Shown here piece after piece: positions 23,327-34,868 of a stretch of DNA of 64,000 nt (position 1 is its first letter; each line of letters starts with the position of its first letter). The DNA is from Aporrectodea caliginosa (lineage: Eukaryota > Annelida > Clitellata > Crassiclitellata > Lumbricidae), in NCBI GenBank assembly GCA_020284085.1, contig JACEVL010000078.1, positions 1,476,001 through 1,540,000 on the forward strand, in the 5' to 3' direction. Position numbers and translations under genes: made by a program. The notes under the pieces were generated by a model. The model did not search any database, was not told the origin of the DNA, and worked only from the letters and a program-made list of their open reading frames with translations.

Positions 23327-24349
23327 TCAGGGCGCTGCCTCTCCTCGAAATAAGATCGGCCAGAACCATGGGCATAACTTCACACGGTATAAAATAAGCA
23401 CAATTAGTTGGATCACCCAACATTCATCGGCAGCTGGCGCATACAGGTCCTCGAGAGTACCTCTGAAGGCTGCCTCTGGACTGGCCACTTCTTGATCCAA
23501 AAAGCGCCTTATGATCTGAGCTGCCAGCTCCCAAGTCCCATTTGACCATAATTCACCATTGCGCGACGGTTGGAAGGGCGGGCCCCGTCCAAAGTCTCCA
23601 AAGTTTAGGCTGGGAAGGAGGGGGTATCCTTCCTGGGTACCCCATTGCCATAAGGCTTCCTTAGCTCCGGGCATACATGCCAAGGCCTGTATAGTGGCTA
23701 CCGAGACCGAAATAATTAAGCCACATGGCTCACGAAGAGACGGGACCATGTTTCTAATGCGATCCAAATCGTCTTGTACTACTCCTATATGGCCTTGACC
23801 GTGAAGGTAATACATCACTAGCCAAACTATCCCTCCTACCTCGATATGCCACGTGGAAAACTGCCACTGATAAGGACCGCTGTGGCCAGGGTCTTCCAAC
23901 GGAAGTGGACTGGCGGCATGCAGGAGAGGGCGTGCCGGGTCAGCTTCTTCTACTGGCCTGACAGGTGAGCAATCCCCCACTGGATGACCCATGGCAACTG
24001 GAATGACCTCATTAGATTGTGCTCTCTCGACCATTCGGAAACAATTTATCTTCGGTGTCGCTAGATTCTCCGATCCCGGTGTGTTCAGGCCGTCTGGTTC
24101 AACAAAGGACAGGATTGGTCCTGGTTCATCCTCCTCTCTCATCGGCTGATCCATTTCCTTTTCGGTCCCATTAGATTCTACCAGAATTTCATGCGACAGA
24201 TTTGACCCAGTTAAAACCTGTAACCATTGACAGAAAATCATCAGTAAGACAATAAACAACCAACTTCGTTTCTTACTCTTCCTTACATTCTCTCGGGGCA
24301 TTGACTTGGTTTTAACTCGGAGTCCAGTTTTAGAATTCCCGGGTCCCAA
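23327..24349 (-). CDS. 340-residue membrane-type ORF inside a degraded retroelement
   Basis: Seen: one uninterrupted frame. Residues 1-28 are basic (KKR-rich), followed by a hydrophobic segment at about 29-47 (WLFIVLLMIFCQWL) that looks like a signal anchor or signal peptide. Then come an acidic Pro-rich stretch and a Trp-rich section (HIEVGGIVWLVMYYLHG). The last third contains a possible helical domain and a hydrophobic C-terminal segment (IQLIVLILYRV). Two Asn-Gly-Thr sites could be glycosylated. It lies directly downstream of a retropepsin remnant on the same strand, where reverse transcriptase would be expected, and I see no RT motifs. It ends just before a purine-rich run (GAGGAG) followed by TG, which could be a polypurine tract and LTR start. 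The envelope-like layout is only an inference from topology. I do not recognise the family. Confidence 0.5.
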   Translation of the reverse strand: MGPGNSKTGLRVKTKSMPRENVRKSKKRSWLFIVLLMIFCQWLQVLTGSNLSHEILVESNGTEKEMDQPMREEDEPGPILSFVEPDGLNTPGSENLATPKINCFRMVERAQSNEVIPVAMGHPVGDCSPVRPVEEADPARPLLHAASPLPLEDPGHSGPYQWQFSTWHIEVGGIVWLVMYYLHGQGHIGVVQDDLDRIRNMVPSLREPCGLIISVSVATIQALACMPGAKEALWQWGTQEGYPLLPSLNFGDFGRGPPFQPSRNGELWSNGTWELAAQIIRRFLDQEVASPEAAFRGTLEDLYAPAADECWVIQLIVLILYRVKLCPWFWPILFRGEAAP

Positions 24350-24609
24350 CCCAATTCAGCCAGGGATTCTCGGTGTTGATTGTCAGTTTCTATAGCAACC
24401 TCAATCTGATGAGACTTCTTTCGAAACGATACTTCGCTGACCATGACGTCATCTCTATAAGCTACATCTTCGGACGGTCTTGTAGCTCGGTACTCTCCCA
24501 TCGCATATCTGGCGACCGAATTCAAGTCACGTCGACAAATCACCGTGATCTGGTTGCAACGTTTTTCACCTCTTAGGCGGTGAACGAGTAGTCGATGACA
24601 CTGGATCAA
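24283..24609 (-). CDS. 108-residue retroelement ORF between protease and membrane-type ORF
   Basis: The frame begins almost at the protease stop and overlaps the start of the 340-residue ORF by 67 bp in another frame. The product is basic and polar with no motif I recognise. A short, possibly degraded, part of the same polycistronic retroelement is the likeliest reading. Confidence 0.25.
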   Translation of the reverse strand: MIQCHRLLVHRLRGEKRCNQITVICRRDLNSVARYAMGEYRATRPSEDVAYRDDVMVSEVSFRKKSHQIEVAIETDNQHRESLAELGWDPGILKLDSELKPSQCPERM

Positions 24610-24612
24610 GAT

Positions 24613-24925
24613 CTATCCATCTTGATAGTTCCACTGGATCTTCTGTTTTTCCAGCCAATCTAGGCCGAGAATCAGTTCCCTGATCTGTTCCATGACTACG
24701 TAAGGGACGTAGAAACAGTAGTCGGTTGCATGACAACGCAGCGTAGTCTCTAATAGAACTCGAATCGGAGTTCCATTAGCCGCATTAAGCGGTTGTTCCG
24801 ATGCTAACATGTCTCTTGGTCAAACCGTGGACCCCGGGTATAAGGGTTCTTATACCAGAGGTCCGTAATCAAACCATCGACGTCGGAACGAAGGACATTT
24901 GCCCAACCGGTATCTATTAAGTCCC
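24613..24925 (-). pseudogene. Broken retropepsin (aspartic protease) of a Ty3/gypsy-type retroelement
   Basis: The active-site block LIDTGWANV is read at about 24920-24894. Downstream, in a different frame, come LNAANGTPIRVLLETTLRC and ELILGLDWLEKQK, the typical flap and the conserved ILG-x-D-x-L ending of retropepsins. The D-T-G codons and the ATG at 24810 differ by 104 bp, so a frameshift separates the two halves and the gene is not functional as written. It sits between the B' repeat (25291..25415) and the 340-residue ORF, all on the minus strand. Confidence 0.7.
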
Positions 24926-25007
24926 TAACCAGTTTCCCGCTAATATACAACGGCAGACATCACTGCTACTAGTAGTAGTTTCAGTGTAATGACACTGTGT
25001 GGTAACA

Positions 25008-25092
25008 AAGATCATTAGCGTCGCCCTCCTCCTTTATCCAGGCTTGGGACAGGCACTGCCAGGGTACGAGCACTGCTACTACCACTGATATG
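25008..25092 (-). repeat. Short interspersed repeat (CCCAAGCCTGG..AAAGGAGGAGGG)
   Basis: Third copy of the repeat at 35628..35745 and 37690..37795, sharing AGCCTGG, AAAGGAGGAGGGCGAC and CACAGTGTC. It is inserted in the upper retroelement copy. Confidence 0.6.
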
Positions 25093-25699
25093 ACGAAGAT
25101 TAGCCGCTTCCGGTTGTCCTGAATTTGAGACTAGACGTCTAGACCCGTAGGCATCTGCTGTTGACGTGGGCATGAACTAGCGAAATGGTCAACTCCTTGA
25201 CATTCAAACTCAAAGCACCGTCGATTAGAACACCTAATGTCTTGGTTCCATTGCCTTTGTCACTCGTCCATCTGACCTCTTCGAGTTCCCAGCCGACCGC
25301 TAGGCGTCCTTTACACCAATAAAATGGCTGCAGTACCTTATTCAACCACAGCAATGGCCTTGCCAGTGAAAGTTCTCCAATTCTTCTTGTAACAACGTTA
25401 TACGTCGTTACACTGTTCGTATAATAATAATAGGTGGACATTAAACAAATTCATATGCACACATACCTACAATTCTACTAATATACTTTTGTATGAGTTG
25501 TTTACATACGTATGCAGGCATACAGAATTTTACATATACATACCAAAATGTGTACATACATAGAGCAGTTCCGAATTTTCGTATATGCATGAAAACAAAC
25601 ATACGCATACGCATATACACATTCGTAATCGATACTTACGTGGCATCATACATAAATGCGATCCTGAATTTGGTCTTTCGAAAGCCGTATTGGAAACAG

Positions 25700-25965
25700 T
25701 GCGATACTTTGAACGATAACGGTAACGAAAATGTTCGTGAACGAAAGTAAAATGATTTCGTTAACGATAACTATAACTGTAACCTAAAAATATTATTAAC
25801 TATAACTATAACTACAGCAAGTAATAACAAAAACGAAAATTCATCGTTATTTCCCGTTAAAGAAACACTAAAAATAAAAGTACAATATCGAGTTGCTATA
25901 ACTAAAATGAAACACCATTGACTAAAACTGTAACTGTAACTAAAATAAAATCTGTACGGAGAATC
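25700..25965. repeat. AACTATAACTG-rich repeat, inverted partner of 18420..18835
   Basis: GAACGATAACGGTAACGAAAA start, then AACTATAACTATAACT repeats. Confidence 0.65.
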
Positions 25966-25989
25966 AAACTGATTCCAAACCAGAGTATC

Positions 25990-26660
25990 CCTTATTTCTC
26001 TACAACCCTTATCGACGATCTGCAGTCAGATATTCACCCAGACCCATTGTTTTTTTTAGAATGGGTTCGTATTGCATCCATGCAACTCAGCCTGAGTCGA
26101 TAGCTGGGACTAAGCAGCTTCAGCAATGTTGATTTCTAGTTGCAGTGTCTGGGCTTAGCATAAGTTTACACACACAGGGATATAGCTACGCAGATTTAAC
26201 ACGTTAGCTGTTGCAGGTAGGTATGTAGGTGGTTAGTTGGGTAGGTAGGTAGATATATGTAGGGAGGTAAGTTGGCAGATAGGTGGATAGACAGGTAGAT
26301 AGGTAGGTATGTAGGCAGAGGTGAACACTGAACAGGCATTATTCTGTATGTGTATTTGTTTACATTTATCGCCTATACGCTACCTATAAATTTCTCTTGG
26401 AGCATATGTTTGCATACATATTATACACACACGCATGTAGCGTCTGATACGTGTACATATATAGGCTACGCATACATAATATAATTATCGTGTTCCGCAT
26501 TTGATTCAGGTTATTGGGTCTCCTGTTTAATGCTACCGTAATGTAAATCAATAATATACAATTGTATATTAATACTTAATCGTTGTACCGTCATCTAAGC
26601 CTTGTTTAAAACAAATTACGTAGCTCTCCTCTGAGTCACTGACGCATGCATAATGTGAAA
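25990..26660. other. No gene; (GTAG)-rich patch
   Basis: A degenerate GTAGGTAGGTAG tract at about 26218-26320. Otherwise unique. Confidence 0.5.
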
Positions 26661-27089
26661 GGAAACGTTGGTCATGAACAGCTCAGAACTTCCTATACAT
26701 GGAACTGGTTCAGGTAATCGTAATCGTAATCTCGCGATTTCTACGGCGCCCAAAAAAGCGAGGTCACGAAAACTAGCTTATGCACAGGCGCTCAGTCAAA
26801 ACCAAATTGAAAGGCAGATGAGACTGGTTCCAGGTCAGGATCCAAAGGTCAGACGGCTACGGTGGATGGTGCTTAGAATCAGAGCAGCTATAGATGGAAC
26901 AGTTAAACCATATGCAGCTAATCCGATCTTTCAGTGGTTCGTTATTCTTCATTTTTCTTCCTCACGTGTTGAGTTCTTGACTTCTTGTGTTAAATCAATG
27001 GCTTTTATTAGCACGTGCCATGCATTAACAGAGGCTGCCATATGGAAGATAAAGACTTCGAAGGTTAACTACAGTTAAGGATTCCGCTC

Positions 27090-27168
27090 ATATAACGGGC
27101 CTGGGATTCGAACCCAAGTCGCAGAGATAAACAGCAGACACACTGATTCCTTGGCCACAGTGCCACTC
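27090..27168 (-). mobile_element. tRNA-like SINE head
   Basis: The minus strand reads GTGGCACTGTGGCCAAGG (A-box region) and TTGGGTTCGAATCCC (B box). Confidence 0.55.
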
Positions 27169-27179
27169 CTACTTGCATT

Positions 27180-27605
27180 CATCATCATCATCATCATCAG
27201 GATCCATGGGCCGAAGGCCCGTAGGTGTCCAACGCTTGCCTCGGATCCCTGGGCCGAGGCCCTTTTGGGGTCCAATGCTTTCATTGGATTTCATTCGTAT
27301 TTTTCTTTACGAACGGAGTATCTGCACCCATCCGTTCGACCTTCGCGCTTAAAGAGAGTTCCAGGCTTAGGACTGGCTCTGATAACCACATGTGGTGTCA
27401 AAGGCGGCGATGCCACCCACGTTTGCCAGCTTGTTCAGGGTTCCTGCTGAGCCTGTCCACCTCGCGTAGCGCCCTAAGGTGGTACTTCGGCCAAGACCTT
27501 CACCACTGATGGCATAGCCTCAGCAGGCACTCCCCTACTGACTGTTGCCACCCCTCACCACGTTGAGGTGTGAGTTGGACTTCGAGGGGCATTACCGGAA
27601 TTAAA
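27180..27605 (-). mobile_element. Retroposon with (ATC)n tail, inverted copy 1
   Basis: Flanked by the 11-bp duplication CTACTTGCATT at 27169-27179 and 27606-27616. It is the reverse complement of 28289..28703 over most of its length (CCATGGGCCGAAGGCCCG, GGACTGGCTCTGATA). On the minus strand it ends in (GAT)n. It may be a SINE or the 3' end of a LINE. No intact ORF. Confidence 0.8.
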
Positions 27606-27695
27606 CTACTTGCATTACCGGAATTAAAAATTGCCTAACACGATGAGGTTTCAAATCAAATGATTCTAAAGTAATACGTTAGCAATGACTTAAGC

Positions 27696-27700
27696 TGAAA

Positions 27701-27764
<64 letters not shown>

Positions 27765-27775
27765 TGATGATGAAA
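27696..27775. repeat. (GAC)n trinucleotide array
   Basis: About 24 GAC units passing into GATGATGAT. Confidence 0.95.
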
Positions 27776-28169
27776 ATAATGAGACCCTTGAGCCAGCCCC
27801 AAGAACCATCAATGGCTATGTAGTGTTAGCAACGAAATTTTCTTAGCCGTATACAGTCTTGCAGTTTATATAAGAGCTCAGTTACTGTAGTGGCATCTGG
27901 TTTAACAGAATTTCAAACAATATCTGTCAGTCTTTGTAGATATATATATATAAATCTTCTGCCTCTGGATTGACAGTGCATTAATATGCTACATGCATAT
28001 TGCAACCGGTTAAAAGCATTAATATCGTTTACAATTACGATACATGCATTATTATAGGGATTTCTTAATAAAATGAAGCCATGGAGATGAAACTTCAGCC
28101 AGAGCGTTTATACAGCTTACTGGCACTTACTGCTACTGCTCTGTTAGATGAAGATGATGATTGGTTATT

Positions 28170-28184
28170 ATTATAATTATTATA

Positions 28185-28262
<78 letters not shown>
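28170..28262. repeat. (ATT)n microsatellite at a retroposon tail
   Basis: About 25 units, adjoining TTACCTGAGGTACATG, the same tail motif as at 39350-39380 and 39571-39610. Confidence 0.95.
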
Positions 28263-28265
<3 letters not shown>

Positions 28266-28288
28266 TTACCTGAGGTACATGTAATCCC

Positions 28289-28703
28289 AAAGTCCGACTC
28301 ACACCTCAACGTGGTGAGGGGGTGGCAACAGTAAGTAGGGGAGTGCCTGCTGAGGCTATGCCATCAGTGGTGAAGGTCTTGGCTGAAGTACCACCTAGGG
28401 CGCTACGCGAGGTGGACAGGCTCAGCAGGAACCCTGAAAAGCTGGCAAACGTGGGCGGCATCGCCGCCTCTGATACCACAAGATAGTGGATATCAGAGCC
28501 AGTCCTAAGCCTGGAACTCTCTTTAAGGGAGAAGTGCGAAGGTCGAACGGATGGGTGCAGATACTCCGTTCGTAAAGAAAAAATACGTATGAAATCCAAT
28601 GCAAGCATTGGACTCCTAACAGGCCTCGGCCTATGGATCTGATGCAAGCGTTGGACACCTACGGGCCTTCGGCCCATGGATCCTGATGATGATGATGATG
28701 ATG
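28289..28703 (+). mobile_element. Retroposon with (GAT)n tail, copy 2
   Basis: Flanked by the 12-bp duplication ACATGTAATCCC at 28277-28288 and 28704-28715. It inserted into an older element whose tail motif is thereby split. Partner of 27180..27605. Confidence 0.85.
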
Positions 28704-28816
28704 ACATGTAATCCCTCAGGATTTAAAATAGGGATACCATCATAGCATTATTCTGGGATGACTAGTCTTCGTTGATGTCGTGCTGAGTGCACAAAGTGCT
28801 CGGAATTTAGCGATTA

Positions 28817-28818
28817 CG

Positions 28819-28883
<65 letters not shown>
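28817..28883. repeat. (TTA)n microsatellite
   Basis: About 22 units just downstream of the exon-1 donor, within the intron. Confidence 0.95.
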
Positions 28884-28884
<1 letters not shown>

Positions 28885-29003
28885 GAATTATTACATTATA
28901 TCATATCATATCACATCTAATTGTATTATTATATTAAATTATATTATATCATGTTATTATTACATTAAAATATATTTGTTATGAAAAGAAAAAGGTCACT
29001 AAC

Positions 29004-30773
29004 CATGAAATTCTCATCATCGACTTTCTTCTCCAGCTGTTCCTCTTCGTGTTCCGCGTGCTTCTGTTCCTCGTGGAAAACCTCAGACGCAGAAGTTTCA
29101 TCTGTGCCATCATTAGGGATGGCATCTTCTGTCTTCTGGACTTCGAGAGATTGGAAGTCTGCGTGGAACAATTCCGGGCATTGCGAAACCTCACCAGACA
29201 CAGTTTGCTGACTCTGCAGGTCAGCTTCCACCACCTTCAATTCTAAGTTAACGTCATCTTTCTTGAGAGCATCCTCTCTGACAGCATTAGCCGGTTGCTG
29301 CAACAAATTCTCGAATACATCGTCAGCAGCTGCCTTAGTAGTGCCATCACTCTCCACGGCTGAAGGATTTTCTAGATGAGTGTCTGGAGCAGAAACTTCC
29401 TGTATGATGGAAGTGACGCTGCGGTCCTCGACTGCAACTTGGATGTCGTCCATCTGGTCCTCTCTGGAACGGAACTCCTTCTCGACGTTTATGTCATCCT
29501 CCACTTTCACTTGATCTTTAATTCCAGTCTCAACTCCGACTGCCTCTGAAGGTGAAACCTCAGTGCCCCTCCCATTTGCCCCGGCCACGAACTCTTCTGG
29601 TGGTGTCACAGATTCCTCTTTGGAAGGGAACTTCTCCGCTGCATTTATGTCTTCTGTCACTCCAACTTTCACTTGATCTTTAATTCCAGTCTCAACTCCT
29701 TCGACTACCTCTGAAGTTGCTACCTCAGTGCCGCTTCCATTGACTGGTGATGTAATGGATTCCTCTTTGGTTGGGAACATCTCCTCGGCGTTTATATCAT
29801 TTACCACTCCGACTTCCACTTGATCTTTAATTCCAGTCTCAACTCCTTCGACTACCTCTGAAGTTGCTATCTCAGTGCCACTTCCATTGAATGGTGATGT
29901 AACGGATTCCTCTTTGAAAAGGACTTTCTCCTCATCGTTTATGTCATCTGCAAGTCCGACTTTCACTTGATCTTGAGTTTCAGTCTCAACTCCTTCGACT
30001 ACCTCTGAAGATGTCACCTCAGTGCCACTCCCATTTGACTCAGCCACGAACTCTTCTGGTGACATAACGGACTCCTCTTTGGATGGGAACTCCTCCTCGG
30101 CGTTTATATCATCTTCGACTTTCACTTGATCTTTAGTTTCAGTCTCAACTCCTTCGATTGACTCTGAAGATGTCACCTCAGTGCCACTCCCATTTGACTC
30201 GGCCACGAACTCTTCTGGTGACATAACGGACTCCTCTTTGGATGGGAACTTCTCCTCGGCGTTTATATCATCTTCGACTTTCACTTGATCTTTAGTTTCA
30301 GCCTCAACTCCTTCGATTGACTCTGAAGATGTCACCTCAGTGCCACTCCCATTTGACTCGGCCACGAACTCTTCTGGTGACATAACGGACTCCTCTTTGG
30401 ATGGGAACTTCTCCTCGGCGTTTATATCATCTTCGACTTTCACTTGATCTTTAGTTTCAGCCTCAACTCCTTCGATTGACTCTGAAGATGTCACCTCAGT
30501 GACACACCCATTTGACTCAGCTACGAAGTCATCTGGTGACTTAACGGATTCAAAAGTCGTCATACCTTCTCCATTCATCACGACGTCATTGCTTGGTGAG
30601 TCGCAGTCATTCGTCTTTGTAGGCACAGAATTGTAGCAAACCTGGTTCTGATCGAACTCTTGTCCTTCTGATGTTTTTAACATTTCAGAACTTGTATTCA
30701 TTAACGAATTACTTGAAAGTTTGGCTTCTTCATTCTCAGCGAACTCAGTCTTCTGAACAGAATCGCCTTCCAT
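29004..30773 (-). CDS. Exon 1 (coding) of repeat-protein gene: N-terminal acidic repeat region, 590 residues
   Basis: Seen: an open frame from an ATG (G at -3, G at +4) with an in-frame TAA upstream. A pyrimidine-rich tract ending in AAG (AG at 30799-30798) precedes it and looks like a 3' splice site in the 5' UTR. The exon ends in phase 0 at ATG|GTTAGT (intron from 29003). Residues 1-75 are a Ser/Glu/Asn-rich leader. Residues 76-440 are seven tandem units of 49-55 residues with a core like GVE-x-KDQVKVEDDINAEE. Residues 441-590 are acidic, ending in a Glu/Lys-rich helix-like stretch. At 486-501 the motif VFEN..QP.NAVRED matches the repeat motif of the exon at 8816..10309, the main reason to join them. 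The composition suggests a disordered acidic protein. I recognise no enzymatic domain and cannot name the gene. No signal peptide or membrane segment is seen. Confidence 0.85.
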
Positions 30774-30984
30774 TGCGTTATCAAGAAATCTATTAAACTT
30801 ATATTAGAAAAAGAAAAAATCAATGAATCAAACCACAAAACAACGTTACAATAGCAACAGCAATAATCTCAATGTAACGCGATAAAAAGTAGCAATATGT
30901 AATGTAAAGACATGAACGTGTAACATATTACATATGAACGAACGTCTTTGATAAGTTCCACATAGGCGCTAAACAAACATTAGT

Positions 30985-31340
30985 TATATATATTATTCGA
31001 ACACGCACATACATGCATAAATACAGACATACATGTATACATAGATGCATGCATACATACATACCTACATACATTTCTGTATTCATGCATACATACATAC
31101 AAACGTACATACATACATGCATACAGACAGACATACGTACATAGACATACATGCATATATACAAACATACATACAGACTGACAGACAGACAGAGATACAC
31201 ATACAAACAGACACACTTACCTACATGCAGACGTACATACAGACATGCACACATACATACATAATACATACAGACATGCATACATACATATACACAGACA
31301 GACAGACATGCGTACATACAGACATGCATGCATAGTATAT
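30985..31340. repeat. Degenerate (CATA)n/(CAGA)n array
   Basis: Mixed CATACATA, CAGACAGA and CATGCATA. It lies upstream of the minus-strand gene start. All frames across it are repeat artefacts. Confidence 0.9.
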
Positions 31341-31344
31341 ATTA

Positions 31345-32300
31345 TATATACATGCATACAAGAACATACAACGTGAATACATTATATTATTTTTATGTGC
31401 TACAGTCTGTGTGCATCGTTTCTTCGAACATCCACTGTTCAAAGTCTGTCTTCTTATGTAGGCTAAATGCTTTCAGATGACGACCATTTATATGGATTTA
31501 ATTTCAAACGGACTTTATTTAACTACAGGGTTTCTATTAGTACAAGACAATCAGGGCAACAACAGGAACAATATCACTTTACAATATCTGGCCAACCGCA
31601 GACAGCAATTAGAAATTTAGAAATGCATTGAAGCGAATCGGGTACAGTGCAAACGAAACGGTCGAACGAAATTCCGGAACAATGAAATTCCTCTGACTCA
31701 GCTGTCAGACAAAGGAATGAAATTGTGGTTAAACGTTGAATACTTCTTCTCCAGGTCACACACTGTAGACGTACTGATGCCTCAAGGCCAAGGAGAAAAT
31801 ATTAGCATTGGAACCTGTTGAAAGGGTCTGAACATCATCGGGCCTGGAGGAAAGGTATAATGAGTAACAGAAGGCAATGAAAATGAACATAAACAACCTG
31901 GGCAACAGTGAACAGTGGTTATTTTCTATTGCACATTAAATAAAACCATATAGCACTGATGATTTCTGAATTTCAGACCAATTGCAGCAGCTCATGTATG
32001 AACTAGCAAGTGATTAAATAAGCAAGGAAATAAGTAAGTAATCGTAATCGTAAGTTTCAAATTTCTACAGCACTAGTCTAGGAAGGATTTATCACTAGGA
32101 TGTTGTAGTTATTAATCATGTTTCACTAACATTAACTATTTACACGTTATTATTATTAATATTATTACTTCGATGTTAGAACATTATCATTATATAACTG
32201 TTGTCCCATTGTGCGTTTACAAATGGTGTATTGAAGACCATACTTGCTTACTTAATTAATTAAATCTAAGCGCAAAGCACCAGTTTATTCACAAGCGCTG
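31345..32300. other. No gene recognised; 5' flank of the minus-strand gene
   Basis: Unique DNA. A short reverse SINE-tail relic (AATCGTAATCGTAAG) lies near 32040. Confidence 0.4.
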
Positions 32301-32302
32301 CC

Positions 32303-32816
32303 TTGGGCCAGACGAAAATCACGGTCAAAAAGTAAAAAATCACGGCATACTTCTTAACAAATTGCCAAATTCGGCACCAATTCACAGTCATACTCATCGA
32401 TATCTATATTTAGACATACTGCGTTCATAAAACATAGCACTGACAATACAAACACTTTTCACTCTGTTTACGACGTTACGTCATCGCAGACGCTGTGTGA
32501 TGTAGTCATTACGTAAAAATCAAGGAATCTAGGCTATAGTAAAAATGATGCCACGGCTCCAAGTAAGAATAGAATGGTTTAATTTACTTTTGGCGCCATC
32601 TGGCAGGTGATTAAAAATGTCTTCGTTCTTGGCCAATGCATTATTGACGATCAAGGCGGCAGTTTTAGGTCCAATTTTTTTATGTTTAACACCAGAAATT
32701 TATGGGTTTCGACACAAAAAGTGCAGCATATGTGAAAGATCAAGGCAAATCACGGCAAACGCCAAAATTCACGGTTTCCGTGAATTCCGTGAATTCGTGA
32801 TTTTCGTCTAGCCCTA
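32303..32816. mobile_element. hAT-type non-autonomous element, older copy
   Basis: Terminal inverted repeats GGGCCAGACGAAAATCACGG and ...GTGATTTTCGTCTAGCCCTA, with subterminal CACGG repeats. It aligns throughout with 45396..46270 minus that copy's insertion. Flanking target duplication no longer visible. Confidence 0.8.
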
Positions 32817-33291
32817 TTTGTCCAGAGATGCCAAGTGAAGTTAAACTAAGAATGCAAGCATGCCAGTAGGCAAGTGCTCCGATTTTGATGCATAATCCCT
32901 CTGTTAACGTGATCTGACTTAGGCTACTTACTTGCAAAGTGGAAAACTCCTTAGAAGCTGATGTTCGTGTTAGCCAAAAGAATTCTTAACTCGTTTTTAA
33001 ACGACTAGTCGACGGATGGACGCTGGTTCGTAAACTGCGAGGCACGATGAGTACGCGTATACGGAGCTCTACCGAAAGAAGACTGATTTCCGCAATGACC
33101 CCATTCAGAACATGATAACCAAATTCAGTTATTGTAGAGGGGCGGGGGCATAAAGCGCTGGCGGCTGAATTCTTCAGAGCTGACAAAGCACGGTATGACT
33201 GGTCGGCTGTGACCTTTAAATTAGGTCACGGCGCTGGGTTGGCCTACGGGCTGGATTGCCTGCGCCCTGGTAAGCTCTCTATACCCAACTG

Positions 33292-33425
33292 TCTGTCTGT
33301 CTGTCTGTCTGTCTCTAGTTCTGTCTGTCTGTCTGCTTGTCTGCCTGGCTCTGTCTCTATCTATCTATCTCTGTCTGTCTGTCTGTCTGTCTGTATGTCT
33401 GTCCATCTGTCTGTCACTTTCTGTC
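33292..33425. repeat. (CTGT)n microsatellite
   Basis: CTGTCTGT with CTAT and CTCT variants. Confidence 0.95.
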
Positions 33426-33429
33426 TCTC

Positions 33430-34300
33430 CCAGACTCCCAGAGAGCCTCGTATCCCTGGCTTGGAGTGAATAGACAGAGCGTATGGCAGCGGTGAGTAAT
33501 GTTAGTGAGACATCAGCTGAGGATATCGGAAGCGAGATAACTGACCCTCAGTAGTGATGATAGAAAGCGAGAGCGCCTGGCCTGGGTACGAGGGGCCTTG
33601 TCCGGCAAGCCAGGCGTCTGGCAGGCACCATCAGCCAGCCAGCTACCCTCGCCTCTTACTGCCGCCGACCTACTCACCAAGAATGAGTGTTGCGGCCACA
33701 CTGTTAAATACCTCTATAGTACACGCACACAGCCAGACTAAACGAATTACTAACCAAAGCCATGGTTAAAGGCCGTTCAATTTTAACCCTTGAAAGACCG
33801 CATCATAATCTTATCATCAACGGACGAATTAAAAGGGCAAAGGATGGAATAAATGGTTGGGGTAGCAACTAACTGGACCAAGCATAAAGTTGATAAAGGG
33901 GTGCATTGAAGAATAAAACTCCGCTTTGCTATCAGCCCACTTTAAGATAATTAGGCCCTATGTCTTTTCAAGTTTTCAGCTTGCACAGCGAGGTAGGCTT
34001 ATCTAATTCGAGCCCCTGACGGGTTGAATTACAACATGCTGAATGCTCTCTGTAGCGAGATCAGTGCGTGAATAGTTCAATCTGCATTAGCCTTGTTGCT
34101 ATTCCTGGGAAGTGGAAACATTTGGCCCTAGGCCAAAGTCTCACGGAAAGCAAATTGCTGCAGTGATGAAGGCAGCTATTTCTTGGAAACCATTTTAAGC
34201 TTTTTCGAAGCTCGAATGAGTTCAAGTTCACATCTCCGATGATTCGATGAAAGGTGATGACAAACCGATGAAAGAGACGTGACCTGAAATCCGTAGTAAA
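33430..34300. other. No gene recognised
   Basis: Unique DNA. The short frames here carry no motif. Confidence 0.4.
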
Positions 34301-34309
34301 AGGCTACTG

Positions 34310-34645
34310 AAGATCGCAGGGATTTCAAGACTACAGAAAATAGGAAACGATGACTCAAGACAATCGTTAGGTATCCAAGCAACTCGGCTAGACAAAGTCG
34401 TTTAAAGAAGACTCCGATGGTTTGAAGAGAATGCCAGTTGACTGAATCCCACACAGTGCACTACATGCAAGATTCGAAGTAAAAGAAACAAAAGCTGACC
34501 AAGACTAAGTTGGATAGACAATATAAATGAGGATACAGCATCACTTGGACTGACACTAAGGGGAGCAGTGGACTTGACAAATGACCGAAGACAATGGAGA
34601 TTATTTATTCGTACACATCGCCGCCACATGGCTGATATCAGGATC
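34310..34645 (+). mobile_element. LINE ORF2 C-terminal relic
   Basis: Frameshifted reading NDDSRQSLGIQATRLDKVV, RRLRWF, SWIDNINED, LTLRGAVDLTNDRRQWR, LFIRTHRRHMADIR. Same family as 15285..15795. It runs directly into the (GAT)n array. Confidence 0.75.
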
Positions 34646-34690
34646 TGATGATGATGATGATGATGACGACGACGATGACGACGATGATGG

Positions 34691-34781
<91 letters not shown>

Positions 34782-34809
34782 CAATGACGACGATGATGAT
34801 GATGACGAC

Positions 34810-34868
<59 letters not shown>

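Larger units (their letters stand above)
21391..25415 (-). mobile_element. Two tandem degraded copies of one retroelement (blocks B'-A' and B-A)
   Basis: Block B (22430..22560) is clearly similar to block B' (25291..25415): both carry GACCGCTAGGCGTC, then ATGGCTGCAG and CAGCAATGGCC. Block A (21391..21510) is similar to A' (23313..23430): both start ACTCCTCAATATGAT and share a TTAGTTsGATCACyCAA stretch. On the minus strand the order is B'-protease-ORF-A'-spacer-B-A. The upper unit is about 2.1 kb and the lower about 1.2 kb and more decayed. A tRNA-like TTCGAAACCC..CGCCA stretch at about 23276-23301 adjoins A' and may be a primer-binding site or SINE relic. True LTR ends were not resolved. Confidence 0.55.

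Noticed and set aside
26674..27078. 135-residue plus-strand frame
   Set aside because: Includes a (GTAATC)n SINE-tail relic and no recognisable domain.
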